A stretch of 64,000 nucleotides of DNA from Methylocystis sp. (lineage in GTDB: Bacteria > Pseudomonadota > Alphaproteobacteria > Rhizobiales > Beijerinckiaceae). Positions 38,488 through 48,582 of the stretch are shown here, piece by piece. The notes below the pieces were generated by a model, which saw nothing but the letters and a program-made list of their open reading frames with translations, was not told the origin of the DNA and ran no database searches. The translations under genes and the position numbers were made by a program. Numbering within the stretch: position 1 is the stretch's first letter; each line of letters begins with the position of its first letter. The stretch covers positions 1-64,000 of the forward strand of contig NZ_JAKFWS010000012.1 in the NCBI RefSeq assembly GCF_021731785.1. Direction: 5' to 3'.

Positions 38488-38952
38488 CTACGCGCCCATC
38501 ATGACGCTGATCTGCGCCTCGCAGACCAGCGCGCCGTCGACCATCGCCCTCCCCGCATACCACCAGATGTTGCGCTTCTGCGCTGTCTTCGTCATGTGGA
38601 ATTCGACGCGGTCGCCGGGCGTCACGGGCTTGCGAAACTTCGCATTGTCGATCGTGACGAAATAGACGAGACGCGACCGGTCCACGCCCTTCGTCGCGCG
38701 GATGGCGATCACGCCGGCGGTCTGCGCCATCGCCTCGATGAGTAGAACGCCGGGCATGATCGGCCGCTCGGGAAAGTGCCCCTGAAACTGCGGTTCATTG
38801 ACGGTGACGTTCTTCACGCCGACGCAGGATTCATCGCCGCGGATGTCGAAGATGCGATCGACGAGCAGGAACGGATAGCGATGCGGCAACTGACTCATGA
38901 TCTGCAAAATGTCGGCGCTTTCGAGAGTCGCGCCGGCCGCGGCCTCGACCAT
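38488..38952 (-). CDS. fabZ: 3-hydroxyacyl-ACP dehydratase FabZ
   Basis: The 154-residue hot-dog-fold dehydratase of fatty acid elongation starts at the ATG at 38952 with an excellent AAAGGAGG upstream. Conserved segments are [13 protein letters not shown] with the catalytic His, [26 protein letters not shown] (seen in two parts; catalytic Glu in LLIEAMAQ) and [10 protein letters not shown]. Its position between lpxD and lpxA is conserved in proteobacteria and couples fatty acid and lipid A synthesis from the shared hydroxyacyl-ACP pool. Confidence 0.96.
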   Translation of the reverse strand: MVEAAAGATLESADILQIMSQLPHRYPFLLVDRIFDIRGDESCVGVKNVTVNEPQFQGHFPERPIMPGVLLIEAMAQTAGVIAIRATKGVDRSRLVYFVTIDNAKFRKPVTPGDRVEFHMTKTAQKRNIWWYAGRAMVDGALVCEAQISVMMGA

Positions 38953-39007
38953 GGTTTCCTCCTTTCGAAGCAGGGCTAGCGCCATGCTCGTTTTTGCTCG
39001 GCGTGTC

Positions 39008-40075
39008 TTACGTCGGCTTGTCCTTGCGCGCGAGTCGGTCGAGCAGCGCCGCGCCGCGCAGGAACCGCCGCAACGGGCGCGCCGGCGCGCCGCCGACCCT
39101 TTGTCCGGCCGGCACGTCGCGCATCACCCCGGATTTGGCTGCGACTGCAGCGCCTTCGCCGATCGTAAGGTGGCCAGCGACGGCCGACTGCCCGCCAAGC
39201 GCGACGAAATCGCCAATCTCGCAGGAGCCGGCGATTCCTGACTGGGCGACGATGGCGCAAAACCGGCCGATCACCACGTTGTGGCCAATCTGCACGAGAT
39301 TGTCGATCTTTGTCCCTTCGCCGATGATCGTATCGCGCGAGGCGCCGCGATCAATCGTCGCATTGGCGCCGATCTCGACATCGTCCTGCACGATCACGCG
39401 ACCGATTTGCGGAGTCTTCAGATAGCCCTGCCGCGTCGGGACGAAGCCGAAACCGTCCTGTCCCAGCCGCGCCCCCGGATGAATCACGACACGGTCGCCG
39501 ATCAGCGCATGAGTGAGGCTCGCATGCGCGCCGATTGAACAGTCGCGCCCGACGCGCACATTGGGGCCGATGACCGCCTGCGGGCCGATGATCGTTCCGG
39601 CGCCGATCTCGGCGCCAGGCCCGATCACCGCGCCGGGATCGACGATGACGCCGGGCTCCAGCCGAGCCCGCGGATCGACCACGGCGCCGGGAGAAACGCC
39701 GCTCGATTGGAAGAGCGATGCGGGCCGGAGCGCCTCGGGAAAAAGATGCGCCGTCGCCAGCGTCATGGCGTGCTGAGGATCGTCGACGACGAGCGCGGCG
39801 ACGGACGCTGGAAGCCGGGCGAGGTCGCGCTCGCGCAGGAAGCACGCGGTCGCGCGGCACGCGGAGAGCGCCTTGCGATAGCGCGGATTGTCGTAGAAGC
39901 ACAGATCGCCCGGCCGGCTCCAGTCGAGCGGCGCCACGCCAATGATGAGGGCGGACGCAAGGTCGCCGGAAACGGACTCCCGACCAGAACCGTCGCGGAT
40001 TTCGGCGCGGGCGATTCTCGCGATTTCGCTCAAGGGCGCCGGACGCGCTAGAGGAAAGAAGGCCGGCGCGCTCAC
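39008..40075 (-). CDS. lpxD: UDP-3-O-(hydroxyacyl)glucosamine N-acyltransferase LpxD
   Basis: The 355-residue third enzyme of lipid A synthesis starts with GTG at 40075. The N-terminal uridine-binding domain (1-105) has [13 protein letters not shown]. The left-handed beta-helix follows with hexapeptide repeats ([20 protein letters not shown] and more), including [13 protein letters not shown] and [10 protein letters not shown] with the catalytic His in NLVQIGHNV. The C terminus ends in a helical extension ([19 protein letters not shown]). It is 82 bases downstream of bamA. Confidence 0.95.
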   Translation of the reverse strand: MSAPAFFPLARPAPLSEIARIARAEIRDGSGRESVSGDLASALIIGVAPLDWSRPGDLCFYDNPRYRKALSACRATACFLRERDLARLPASVAALVVDDPQHAMTLATAHLFPEALRPASLFQSSGVSPGAVVDPRARLEPGVIVDPGAVIGPGAEIGAGTIIGPQAVIGPNVRVGRDCSIGAHASLTHALIGDRVVIHPGARLGQDGFGFVPTRQGYLKTPQIGRVIVQDDVEIGANATIDRGASRDTIIGEGTKIDNLVQIGHNVVIGRFCAIVAQSGIAGSCEIGDFVALGGQSAVAGHLTIGEGAAVAAKSGVMRDVPAGQRVGGAPARPLRRFLRGAALLDRLARKDKPT

Positions 40076-40157
40076 AGTGCGATGTCCCCAGCCGAAGCGC
40101 TCGCCAGGGACTCAGCCGTTCGCCGGGCGCGGTTCGCCCGGCGACCTTCGCCGATCA

Positions 40158-42488
40158 TCAGAAGTTGGTGCCGCCGCTGAAGCGGAAGTTCTGGGTGATG
40201 TCGCCATAGACTTTCGAGGTCACGACCGCATAGTCGAAGCGGATTGGCCCCATCGGCGAATTCCACAGCACCGAGGCGCCGACCGAAGAACGCAGGCCGA
40301 ACTTGTTCGAGATCGGCGTCAGGCAGCTGCCTTGACCGAAGGCGGCCATCGCAGTGTAGGCGGCGATACATGTGCCAAGCTGACCCGGCATATAGATCGG
40401 TATCGTGGGCAAATTGTTGGCGTAATTCGTCTGGCCACGGAAATTCCACAGCGAACCCGCGTCGGCGAAGAGCGCCCCCCTCAATCCCAAATCCTTTGGC
40501 AGGCCCCAGATCGGGAACTGAACTTCGAGCGAACCGCCGATATAGTTTGAGCCGCCGAGAGAATTGCCTCGGTTGTTGCTGAAGCTCGTCAAGATATTCG
40601 AATCGCGCGGACCGATGCCGCCGGGCGCGAAGCCGCGAACCAGGCTCGGGCCGAGATTGAAATTGTCCTGAATGCGCGCCTTGTAGCTCCCGAAGGTCGA
40701 CAGATCGCCGCCCTGCAGACGGGCGATGCCGACCACGTCGTCGAGATAGGGCATCTCGCGGAAGTAACGGATGTCGCCGCTCGTGCGAATATATCGCGCG
40801 CCGCCGCCGAGACCGGCCGCGTCCTGATTGAGCGTCGCCAGCCAGCCGTTGTGGGGATTCTTGAAGTTGTCGATCGTGCTGTAGTTCAGCGCATAGCCGA
40901 CAAGCGATGTGACCAGCGTCCCCTGTGATCCTTTGATCCCGAGCGAGGCTTCGCCATTCGACTGACAGTTTAGGAAGAGGCTCGGCTCCGGGTAGAACGG
41001 GCTGAACCCAGGCGTGTAGCCCAGAACCGGCACCAAACAGTCGTTGTAGGGGCGATTCTTGTCGTTCGGGATCGAAATGGTCGTCTGATAGACCGAATAG
41101 TGCGGCGAGAAGCTGAGCTCGTCGGTGATCGGTATGCCGAGGCGCACCGTGCCGCCGATCGAGGTCGAGCTGTAGATCGAGTAGTTATAGGCGTCCTGCC
41201 GACGCGCGAAGACGTCAAACCCTGCGGCGATGCGCTGGTCCAGGAAATAGGGTTCGGTGAAGCTGAACGTCACGCCGCGGGCGATCTGGCCCGCCTGCAC
41301 CGAAAGGCGCACCGCCTGGCCGCGCCCCATAAAGTTGCTTTCCGACACCGACACTTCAGAGACAAAGCCCTGGTTCGTCGAATAGCCGCCAGAGACGCCA
41401 AAGTTGCCGGTCGGCTGATCTTCAACGTCAACGTTCAGGATCACGCGATCGGGCGCGGAGCCCGGCTCATTGGTGACCCTCACCTTCTTGAAATAGCCCA
41501 GTCCGTTCAGACGGCGCTCGGCGCGATCGATCAGCACGCGGTTGTACGCGTCGCCTTCACCGATATCGAATTCGCGTCGAATGACATAATCGCGCGTGCG
41601 CGTGTTGCCGCGGATGTTGATGCGCTCGATGTAAACGCGCGGCCCTTCCTCGAGCAGGAACTGAATCGCAACCGTTTGATCCGCCGGATTGCGCGTTCCG
41701 CGCGGACGCGCCTGGGTGAAGGCGTAGCCCTTCTTGGCGATTTCGCGCGTCAAGGCTTCGACGGTCTTCTCGACTGCGTCGCCGTTGTAAATGTCGCCCG
41801 GCGCAAGGCGCAACAAATCGTTCAACGCCGCCCCGTCCACGTCGGGCAGATGCGACTCGACGCTCACCGAGGACACGCGATACTGCGGCCCTTCGTTAAC
41901 GGTAATGGTGATGATGTAGCCGCCCCCCGTCGGATCGAACTGGACGTCGGAGCTGATCACGCGGAAATCGGCGTAACCGTTCTTGAGATAGAACCGGCGA
42001 ATGAGTTCCAAGTCCGCAGCGATTCGATCCGGATCGTAAACGTCGCTCGTCTTAAGGAACGACAGAAAGTTCATCTCCGTCGTCTCCATCATCCCGACGA
42101 GACGACGTGTCGAATAGACTTCATTGCCGATGAACCGGATTTCCTTAACGCCGGTCTTGTCACCTTCGACAACGGTGAAAACCAGGTCAACCCGTCCGTT
42201 CGGCAGATCGACCGTGCGATAGCTCACCTTCGCCGCGGCGCGGCCTGACCTGCGATAGACTTCCATCAATCGCGCGACGTCGGTCTCGGCGAGCTGCGGA
42301 TTGAACGGCGTACGGGCGCGCGAGCGCACCTGCTCCTGCAAGGTATCGGTCTTGACCTTGCTGTTGCCCTCAAATGCGATGCGATTGATGTCCGGCGCGG
42401 CGAAAGCCGGAACGCTAAAGGCCAATATGGCGGCGGCGACGACCGCGAACAGGAACGAAGATTTCCAAATGCCGCTGATTGAGCGCAT
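40158..42488 (-). CDS. bamA: Outer membrane protein assembly factor BamA
   Basis: The 776-residue protein inserts beta-barrels into the outer membrane. The ATG at 42488 (MRSISGIWKS) starts a good signal peptide (residues 1-30, ending PAFA), with GAGGAC upstream. Five POTRA domains follow (first: INRIAFEGNSKVKTDTL), then the 16-strand barrel with VRGFAPGGIGPRD carrying the conserved VRGF/Y loop and a terminal FRFSGGTNF ending in Phe. The barrel has a Cys pair in the NDCLVPVLGY...FLNC region, unusual but plausible as a surface disulfide. The 299-base gap before rseP contains no gene. Confidence 0.95.
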   Translation of the reverse strand: MRSISGIWKSSFLFAVVAAAILAFSVPAFAAPDINRIAFEGNSKVKTDTLQEQVRSRARTPFNPQLAETDVARLMEVYRRSGRAAAKVSYRTVDLPNGRVDLVFTVVEGDKTGVKEIRFIGNEVYSTRRLVGMMETTEMNFLSFLKTSDVYDPDRIAADLELIRRFYLKNGYADFRVISSDVQFDPTGGGYIITITVNEGPQYRVSSVSVESHLPDVDGAALNDLLRLAPGDIYNGDAVEKTVEALTREIAKKGYAFTQARPRGTRNPADQTVAIQFLLEEGPRVYIERINIRGNTRTRDYVIRREFDIGEGDAYNRVLIDRAERRLNGLGYFKKVRVTNEPGSAPDRVILNVDVEDQPTGNFGVSGGYSTNQGFVSEVSVSESNFMGRGQAVRLSVQAGQIARGVTFSFTEPYFLDQRIAAGFDVFARRQDAYNYSIYSSTSIGGTVRLGIPITDELSFSPHYSVYQTTISIPNDKNRPYNDCLVPVLGYTPGFSPFYPEPSLFLNCQSNGEASLGIKGSQGTLVTSLVGYALNYSTIDNFKNPHNGWLATLNQDAAGLGGGARYIRTSGDIRYFREMPYLDDVVGIARLQGGDLSTFGSYKARIQDNFNLGPSLVRGFAPGGIGPRDSNILTSFSNNRGNSLGGSNYIGGSLEVQFPIWGLPKDLGLRGALFADAGSLWNFRGQTNYANNLPTIPIYMPGQLGTCIAAYTAMAAFGQGSCLTPISNKFGLRSSVGASVLWNSPMGPIRFDYAVVTSKVYGDITQNFRFSGGTNF

Positions 42489-42787
42489 GTAATGCAGGTC
42501 CTCGTCGCAACGTCGCCGCCCGGGCCGCGGCGCGAACTTCATGTATGAGCGTCGACGATGGGCGCTTCGCCGACGTTGAGCGATTCCTTCTACAAGGTTT
42601 ACCCAACCCTGCAAATGCAGAATAAATCTTGTTTCGGCAATTTGTCGAAGGCGTGACGTTAAAGCCACGATTCATGGTCAGCACATGGTTAAGGCTGGCG
42701 GCGTAAACGCGATCATGTCGAAATTGAGTCTCAAGTCGCGCGCTTCCGCGGCGTTGAGACGACGCATCAGCGGCAAGCGCTTGCCCG

Positions 42788-43942
42788 TCAGGAGCCGGAA
42801 CCGGCGAGCTTGTGAATCAGACGCGCGATGTCGTTGTATGTCGAAAAGATCATCAGCGCGCCAACCATCGCGAGACCCACACGAAACGCCATTTCCTGCG
42901 CGCGCTCGTTGAGCGCGCGGCCGCGCGCCGCCTCGATCGCAAAGAACAGCAAATGTCCGCCGTCAAGCAGCGGCACAGGCATAAGATTGAGCAGGCCAAT
43001 CGAGACTGAAAGAATCGCGACGAGGCTCAGCAGCGGCGCCATGCCGACCTTGGAGGCCGCCTGCGCCATCTGCCCCGAGACTTGCGCGATGCCAATCGGC
43101 CCGGAAAGCTGATCGGCGCTTTCCCGACCGGTGACGAGTCCGCCGATGTAACTTCCCGTCCGGCGCACCACCGTCCAGGTTTCCTGCACGCCCATGGCCA
43201 GCGCTTCGACGGGTCCGTAACGCTCCCGGCGGATGTCGGCGTCGGCCTTCGAAGCCTGTATGCCGAGCATGCCGATGCGAACCTTGCCGATCGCGCTTTC
43301 GACTTCCCGCAGCGCGGGAACGGCGGGAAGCGTCAGCTCCTGATCGCCGCGTTGGATGACGAAGACGAGCCGCTTGTCGGCCGAACCCGAAACGATTTCC
43401 TGCAGCTTCGAAAACGAATCGATCGGCGCGCCATCGACGCTGAGCACGAGATCGCCGGGCATGAAGCCCGCCGCGGCCCCGGCGCCTCCTTGGGTCAGCG
43501 AACCAACGCGCGGCGCATACACCGTGCGTCCGTAAACGCCGAAGAGAATGGCGAAAATCGCGATCGCCAGAACAAAATTCGCAAACGGCCCCGCGAAGAC
43601 GATGGCGGCGCGCTTCCAGACCGACTGCGCGGCGAAGGTGACTTTGCGCTCGGCCTCCGGCATCGCGCGCACGGCGTCAGGGTCCGGCGCGCTCGCGGCG
43701 TTGGCGTCGCCATGGAAGGTGACATAGCCGCCGAGCGGAATGCCCGCGATGCGCCAGCGCGTGCCAAGACGGTCTACCCGGGACCAAAGCTCTGGCCCGA
43801 AACCGATTGAGAAGGCGTCGACTCTCACGCCGCACCAGCGGCCGACGATAAAGTGCCCGAACTCGTGCACGAACACGACCAACGTGAGGACGAGCACAAA
43901 CGGAATAAGGTAGAAGGCGAAGGTCGTCAGAAGGTCTAGCAA
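42788..43942 (-). CDS. rseP: RIP metalloprotease RseP (site-2 protease)
   Basis: The 384-residue intramembrane zinc protease has the active-site HEFGH at residues 26-30, a central PDZ domain (about 125-195; VGSLTQGGAGAAAGFMPGD) and the third-ligand motif NLMPVPLLDGGHL near 315-327. Four membrane helices frame these. It cleaves membrane-bound anti-sigma factors or signal peptide remnants in the envelope-stress response. It sits between dxr and bamA as in other alphaproteobacteria. Confidence 0.95.
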   Translation of the reverse strand: MLDLLTTFAFYLIPFVLVLTLVVFVHEFGHFIVGRWCGVRVDAFSIGFGPELWSRVDRLGTRWRIAGIPLGGYVTFHGDANAASAPDPDAVRAMPEAERKVTFAAQSVWKRAAIVFAGPFANFVLAIAIFAILFGVYGRTVYAPRVGSLTQGGAGAAAGFMPGDLVLSVDGAPIDSFSKLQEIVSGSADKRLVFVIQRGDQELTLPAVPALREVESAIGKVRIGMLGIQASKADADIRRERYGPVEALAMGVQETWTVVRRTGSYIGGLVTGRESADQLSGPIGIAQVSGQMAQAASKVGMAPLLSLVAILSVSIGLLNLMPVPLLDGGHLLFFAIEAARGRALNERAQEMAFRVGLAMVGALMIFSTYNDIARLIHKLAGSGS

Positions 43943-43997
43943 AGCGCTGTCTCACCGTTCTCGCTTGCGCCAAGCTCGCCGGCGGCGCACGCCATGA

Positions 43998-45248
43998 TCA
44001 TTGAATCGTCAGCATGCCCGATGTGGCATGTCCGGCCAAGGCCGATCGCGATCTCTCTCTGACAATATGGTCCACGGCGAGGGCGTCCTCAACGCTTTCG
44101 GGGGCATTTGCGGTTCCATCGCGCAGGGCCGCCTCGCAGGCTTCGGCCACGTGGCGAGCGATCCCATCGAAGGAAATGCGCCGGTCAAGGAAAGCCTCCA
44201 CGGCGATTTCATTGGCGGCGTTAAGCACGGTCGGCAGACCGCCGCCGGCGCGCAAGGCGTCGAGCGCCAGTCCGAGCGCCGGAAAGCGATCGAAATCAGG
44301 CGCTTCAAAGGTCAGAGTGGCGATTTTCGCCAGATCCAGGCGCGGCGTCGGGGTCGTCAGCCGGTCGGGGTAGCCGAGACAATGGGCGATCGGCGTGCGC
44401 ATGTCGGGCACGGCCATCCCCGCCGTCACCGAGCCGTCGGAAAAGGCGACGAGGCCATGCACGATCGACTGCGGATGAACGACGACGTCGAGCTTTTCGG
44501 CCGGCACGCCAAACAGATGATGGGCTTCGATCAATTCGAGCCCCTTGTTCATCATGCCGGCGGAATCGACGGTGATTTTCGGGCCCATCGCCCAATTCGG
44601 GTGATTGAGAGCCTCTTCGACGCTCGCCTGCGAGATGCGCTCCTTGCTCCAGGTGCGGAACGGGCCGCCGGAGGCGGTGACGATCATGCGCTCGATGCGG
44701 GAGCGATCCTCGCCGCCGAGCGCCTGGAAAATGGCGTTGTGCTCGCTGTCCATGGGGAGCAGCCGAACCCCCGCCGCGGCGACGGCGCGCATGAAGGGCA
44801 CGCCGGCGCAGACCAGGCATTCCTTGTTGGCGAGCGCCACGTCGCGGCCCGCGGCGAGCGCGGCGTAGGTCGGCTCTACGCCGGCCGCGCCGACGATGGC
44901 GGAGACGACGAGATCGGCGTCGCGCAGCGCCGCCTCGATGACCGCCTCGCGTCCGGCGGCGACTTGGATGTTGGTCCCGGCGAGCGCCGCCTTGAGCGCG
45001 CCATAGGCGCTCTCGTCGCGGATCGCGGCGAATTCGGCCTTGACCGCGCGGGCGACGCGCGCGAGCGCCTCGACGTCGCGTCCGCCCGCCACAGCCGAAA
45101 CCGAAAACCCTTCCGGATCGCGCTCAAGCAGATCAACCGTCGAACGGCCGATCGAACCTGTCGCGCCCAACAGAACGATGCGACGCGGCGCGCGCATCCG
45201 CGGCTTGGCCGCGTCGCGAGCCTGAATCTGTCCATTTCCTGAAGCCAT
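43998..45248 (-). CDS. dxr: 1-deoxy-D-xylulose 5-phosphate reductoisomerase
   Basis: The 416-residue enzyme makes 2-C-methyl-D-erythritol 4-phosphate in the non-mevalonate isoprenoid pathway. The ATG at 45248 has GGCGGAG just upstream; the longer frame to 45617 is shadow within cdsA. The NADPH-binding N terminus is IVLLGATGSIGRSTVDLL. Metal/substrate motifs are LLPMDSEHNAIFQAL, ASGGPFRTW, PNWAMGPKITVDSAGMMNKG (read as PNWAMGPKI and VDSAGMMNKG) and VHPQSIVHG. It starts 10 bases after the cdsA stop, so it is likely cotranscribed. Confidence 0.96.
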   Translation of the reverse strand: MASGNGQIQARDAAKPRMRAPRRIVLLGATGSIGRSTVDLLERDPEGFSVSAVAGGRDVEALARVARAVKAEFAAIRDESAYGALKAALAGTNIQVAAGREAVIEAALRDADLVVSAIVGAAGVEPTYAALAAGRDVALANKECLVCAGVPFMRAVAAAGVRLLPMDSEHNAIFQALGGEDRSRIERMIVTASGGPFRTWSKERISQASVEEALNHPNWAMGPKITVDSAGMMNKGLELIEAHHLFGVPAEKLDVVVHPQSIVHGLVAFSDGSVTAGMAVPDMRTPIAHCLGYPDRLTTPTPRLDLAKIATLTFEAPDFDRFPALGLALDALRAGGGLPTVLNAANEIAVEAFLDRRISFDGIARHVAEACEAALRDGTANAPESVEDALAVDHIVRERSRSALAGHATSGMLTIQ

Positions 45249-45258
45249 CCGCTCCGCC

Positions 45259-46143
45259 TTACCAGAAGAAGAGACCCGCGGCCACCGACGGCCCGCCCCG
45301 CAGCAAGCCCACCGCCGCTGCGAAAGCGCTGGCGAAGATGAAGCCGTCGAGCCGATCCATAACCCCGCCATGGCCCGGGATGAGCCGGCTCGAGTCCTTG
45401 ACGCCGAAGCGGCGCTTGACCGAGGATTCGAACAGATCGCCGACTTGCGAAAAGGCGGAGGCGGCGAGGCCCAGCAAGAAGACTTGCCAGTTCGCAAATT
45501 GCGGACCACCGCCGAAATAGGCGGCGCCAAGGCCAAGCAAAGCGCCGGAAACCACGCCCGTGATCGTGCCGGACCAGGTCTTTCCCGCCGATACGCGGGG
45601 CCAGAGCTTTGGTCCACCGATCAGCCTGCCGCCGAAATAGGCAAAAATATCGGTGCCCCAGACGGTGGCGAACAGGAAGGCGATGGCGAGCGCGCCGACC
45701 TCGGGCGATTCGCGCAACAGGCAAACGGCGAAGGCGGGCGCGCTGGCGTAGACGACGCCCGTCGCCGCCCAAAGCCGCCTGTCGGCGCCTGCGAGGGCTG
45801 CACTCGCAAGGGCGAGGAGCGCGATCGCCAGAGCCGCGGCGCCCGGCATGGCGACGCGCCCAAAGGCCGCGGCGGCCGCGACCGCCACGCCGCCGACCGC
45901 CATTCGAGCGGCGCGGCCCTCGCCGCCGATGAGGTTTTGCCATTCCCAGCTGACGGCGAAAGAGGCGGCAAGCCAGAACAGGGCGAAGGCGTCGCCGCCG
46001 ACATAGAGCGTTCCAAGCGCCGCGACGACCATCGCCACGGCTGACGCCACGCGCGGTCCGAGATCGGCAAAGCCGCCCGCCGGCGCGCGAAGCAGCGACG
46101 CCTTGGCATGGCTGCCGGCGCGCTCCCTGCGATCCGCGGTCAT
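45259..46143 (-). CDS. cdsA: Phosphatidate cytidylyltransferase
   Basis: The 294-residue integral membrane enzyme makes CDP-diacylglycerol for all phospholipids. Hydrophobic segments cover most of residues 28-200. The CTP-transferase signature runs through [21 protein letters not shown] (seen as two parts) and the C-terminal [21 protein letters not shown] and [15 protein letters not shown]. The ATG at 46143 overlaps the uppS stop by 4 bases (ATGA). An Arg/Ala-rich 25-residue N terminus precedes the first helix. Confidence 0.95.
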   Translation of the reverse strand: MTADRRERAGSHAKASLLRAPAGGFADLGPRVASAVAMVVAALGTLYVGGDAFALFWLAASFAVSWEWQNLIGGEGRAARMAVGGVAVAAAAAFGRVAMPGAAALAIALLALASAALAGADRRLWAATGVVYASAPAFAVCLLRESPEVGALAIAFLFATVWGTDIFAYFGGRLIGGPKLWPRVSAGKTWSGTITGVVSGALLGLGAAYFGGGPQFANWQVFLLGLAASAFSQVGDLFESSVKRRFGVKDSSRLIPGHGGVMDRLDGFIFASAFAAAVGLLRGGPSVAAGLFFW

Positions 46144-46919
46144 GAAGCGGTCTTGGCGCTGCGCGCCGCCGCCTCAAGCCCGCCAAACCGGCGATCCCGA
46201 TGGGCGTATTCGGCGATCGCCGCCGAGAGCGCCGCTTCGTCGAAATCCGGCCAGAGAATCGGCAGGAAGACGAATTCGCTGTAGGCGGCCTGCCATAGCA
46301 GGAAGTTTGATAGCCGCTGTTCGCCCGAGGTGCGGATGATCAAGTCCGGATCGGGAATGTCGGCGGTGTCGAGCCGCCGCGCGATTGCTTCGGCGTCGAT
46401 CTCCTCGGGCGCGAGCCGTCCTTGCGCCACCATTTCGGCCAGCGCGCGCGCGGCCGCCGCGATTTCCTGCCGCGAGCCGTAATTGAAAGCGACCACCAGA
46501 GTGAGCCCGGTGTTCGCCTGTGTCACCTGCTCGGCCTCGCGCAGCAGATCGGAAATGTCTGGCGCGAGATCGGCGCGCGCGCCGATGACGCGCACGCGGA
46601 CATTGCTGGCGTGCAATTCGGCAAGATCGTTGCGGATGAAGCGATGCAGCAGCGTCAGCAGGCTTTCCACTTCCTCGCGCGGGCGCGACCAGTTTTCCGC
46701 CGAAAACGAATAGACCGTCAGATAACCGATTTTGAGCTTGATCGCCGCCCGCACCGCGCGGCGCAAAGCCTCGACGCCGCGTCGATGCCCTTCGAATCGC
46801 GGCAACCCCCGTTGCGCCGCCCAGCGGCCATTGCCGTCCATGATCAGCGCGACATGACGCGGCGCCGCGCACCCGCGCTGCGCGTTCGTTTCCGCCTCCA
46901 GAATGTCGCTTTCAGTCAT
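46140..46919 (-). CDS. uppS: Isoprenyl transferase (undecaprenyl diphosphate synthase)
   Basis: The 259-residue cis-prenyltransferase extends farnesyl diphosphate with isopentenyl diphosphate to make the lipid carrier for peptidoglycan and O-antigen. The catalytic Asp lies in [13 protein letters not shown]. Other family blocks are [23 protein letters not shown] and [19 protein letters not shown]. It is followed in frame-overlap by cdsA and preceded by frr about 45 bases upstream. Confidence 0.96.
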   Translation of the reverse strand: MTESDILEAETNAQRGCAAPRHVALIMDGNGRWAAQRGLPRFEGHRRGVEALRRAVRAAIKLKIGYLTVYSFSAENWSRPREEVESLLTLLHRFIRNDLAELHASNVRVRVIGARADLAPDISDLLREAEQVTQANTGLTLVVAFNYGSRQEIAAAARALAEMVAQGRLAPEEIDAEAIARRLDTADIPDPDLIIRTSGEQRLSNFLLWQAAYSEFVFLPILWPDFDEAALSAAIAEYAHRDRRFGGLEAAARSAKTAS

Positions 46920-46964
46920 ACTCGGGTTCCAAACGGCCGCCTGCGCGCGACGGCCTGCAGCGTC

Positions 46965-47525
46965 CTAGACCTGCATGATTTCCTTTTCCTTGGCGGCGAG
47001 CGCGGCGTCGATCTCCTTCACCGTCTCATCCGTGGCCTTCTGTACGTCTTGTTCGTGGCGCTTCTCATCGTCCTCGGGAATCGCGTGATCCTTGAGCAAC
47101 TTCTTGAGAATGTCGAGGCCGTCGCGGCGCACGTGGCGCACGGCGACCCGCGCCTCCTCGGCGTATTTATGCGCCACTTTGACGAGTTCCTTGCGACGCT
47201 GCTCGTTCAGCTCCGGCATGCGTATGCGCAGAATCTGCCCTTCCACCGTGGGCTGAAGACCCAGGTTCGCCTCGCGAATCGCCTTGTCGACGGCGATGAC
47301 CAAGGCCTTATCCCAAACCTGCACTGAAAGGAGGCGCGGCTCGGGCACGCTGACGGTGGCCACCTGATTGAGCGGCGAAACCTGCCCGTAAGCGTCGACA
47401 TGAACCGGATCGAGCAGGCTCGCCGACGCGCGTCCGGTGCGCAGTCCGCCGAATTCGTGCTTGAGCGTCGCGAGCGCGCCCTGCATGCGGCGCTTCAATT
47501 CCGCGAGGTCAAAAGTTTCCGCCAT
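46965..47525 (-). CDS. frr: Ribosome recycling factor
   Basis: The 186-residue tRNA-shaped protein splits post-termination ribosomes with EF-G. The conserved core [21 protein letters not shown] and [20 protein letters not shown] segments (each within the coiled arms) and the C-terminal [17 protein letters not shown] are typical. The length matches E. coli RRF (185). It is downstream of pyrH by about 160 bases, with uppS following. Confidence 0.97.
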   Translation of the reverse strand: MAETFDLAELKRRMQGALATLKHEFGGLRTGRASASLLDPVHVDAYGQVSPLNQVATVSVPEPRLLSVQVWDKALVIAVDKAIREANLGLQPTVEGQILRIRMPELNEQRRKELVKVAHKYAEEARVAVRHVRRDGLDILKKLLKDHAIPEDDEKRHEQDVQKATDETVKEIDAALAAKEKEIMQV

Positions 47526-47687
47526 TTTGCATAACCTGTCTTGATAATAGCCGCCGCCGTCACCGCGGCGCGGCTCTGATGCTTTCGAATTTGGCGTGGC
47601 GAAAGCCGCGCACGCCGCCGGCTTCGCCAGTCGGGCTCTGCGGCGCGACGATTTATGGCACGATTTCCGCTCACGTGCGAAAGTGTC

Positions 47688-48416
47688 TCACGGCGCGACG
47701 AGCGTGGCGCGACCCCTGCCGGACAGCGCTGCGTCGATCGCTCCGGCCTCGGCGATCGAAAAGACGAGAATCGGAATTCTGTTCTCGCGCGCGAGCGCGA
47801 AGGCCGCCGTATCCATCACTGCCAGATTTTTGCCGATCGCCTCGTCATGGCTCAAGCGGTCATACCGCTGTGCGCTCGGATCGCGCTTGGGGTCGGCGGT
47901 GTAGACCCCGTCGACCTGAGTGGCCTTGAGCACGGCGTCGGCGGAGAGTTCGGCGGCGCGAAGCACCGCCCCGGTGTCGGTGGTGAAGAACGGATTGCCG
48001 GTGCCGCCCGCCGCGATGACGACGCGGCCCTTGGCGAGATGATGCAGCGCGGCGCGGCGCGAGAAGGATTCGCAGACCGACGGCATCGTCACGGCGGAGA
48101 GGCAGCGGGCTTGACGGCCCTGCCCTTCGACCGCCTGCTCGAGCGCCAACCCGTTCATCACGGTGGCCAGCATGCCGATCGAATCGGCCCGGGCGCGCTC
48201 GATGCCGGTGTCGGCGCCCTTGATGCCGCGAAAGAAATTGCCGCCGCCGACGACGACGGCGATCTCATGCCCCGCCGCCGCGGCGGTCGCGAGATCGGCG
48301 GCGATGCGGGCGAGCGTGACGGCGTCGAGCCCATGCGGGGCGCCGCCCTGCAGCGCCTCGCCCGACAGCTTGACGATCACGCGCTTCCATCTTCGCGTCG
48401 ACGTTGGGTCGGACAT
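47688..48416 (-). CDS. pyrH: UMP kinase
   Basis: The 242-residue bacterial UMP kinase makes UDP and is regulated by GTP and UTP. The start MSDPTSTRRWKRVIVKLSGEAL (ATG at 48416) is preferred over upstream in-frame ATGs, because it matches the family's length (E. coli 241). The amino-acid-kinase motifs are VKLSGEAL, VVVGGGNFFRG, AGGTGNPFFTTD and VDGVYTADPK. It lies downstream of an inserted SDR gene and upstream of frr. Confidence 0.95.
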   Translation of the reverse strand: MSDPTSTRRWKRVIVKLSGEALQGGAPHGLDAVTLARIAADLATAAAAGHEIAVVVGGGNFFRGIKGADTGIERARADSIGMLATVMNGLALEQAVEGQGRQARCLSAVTMPSVCESFSRRAALHHLAKGRVVIAAGGTGNPFFTTDTGAVLRAAELSADAVLKATQVDGVYTADPKRDPSAQRYDRLSHDEAIGKNLAVMDTAAFALARENRIPILVFSIAEAGAIDAALSGRGRATLVAP

Positions 48417-48582
48417 GAGGCGTATCTCGCTGGCTGAGGCGGGGCGCATCTTCATACGGAGGCCGCGCGACGCCGGCAAGTGAGGGGCGACCCCCGCTTT
48501 GAAGGCGGCCGCCGCCGAGCCGGCGCGAGCCGCCAATGCAGAAATGCGTCGACCTGCTACTGAGCCATCAAGAGCTGGTTTG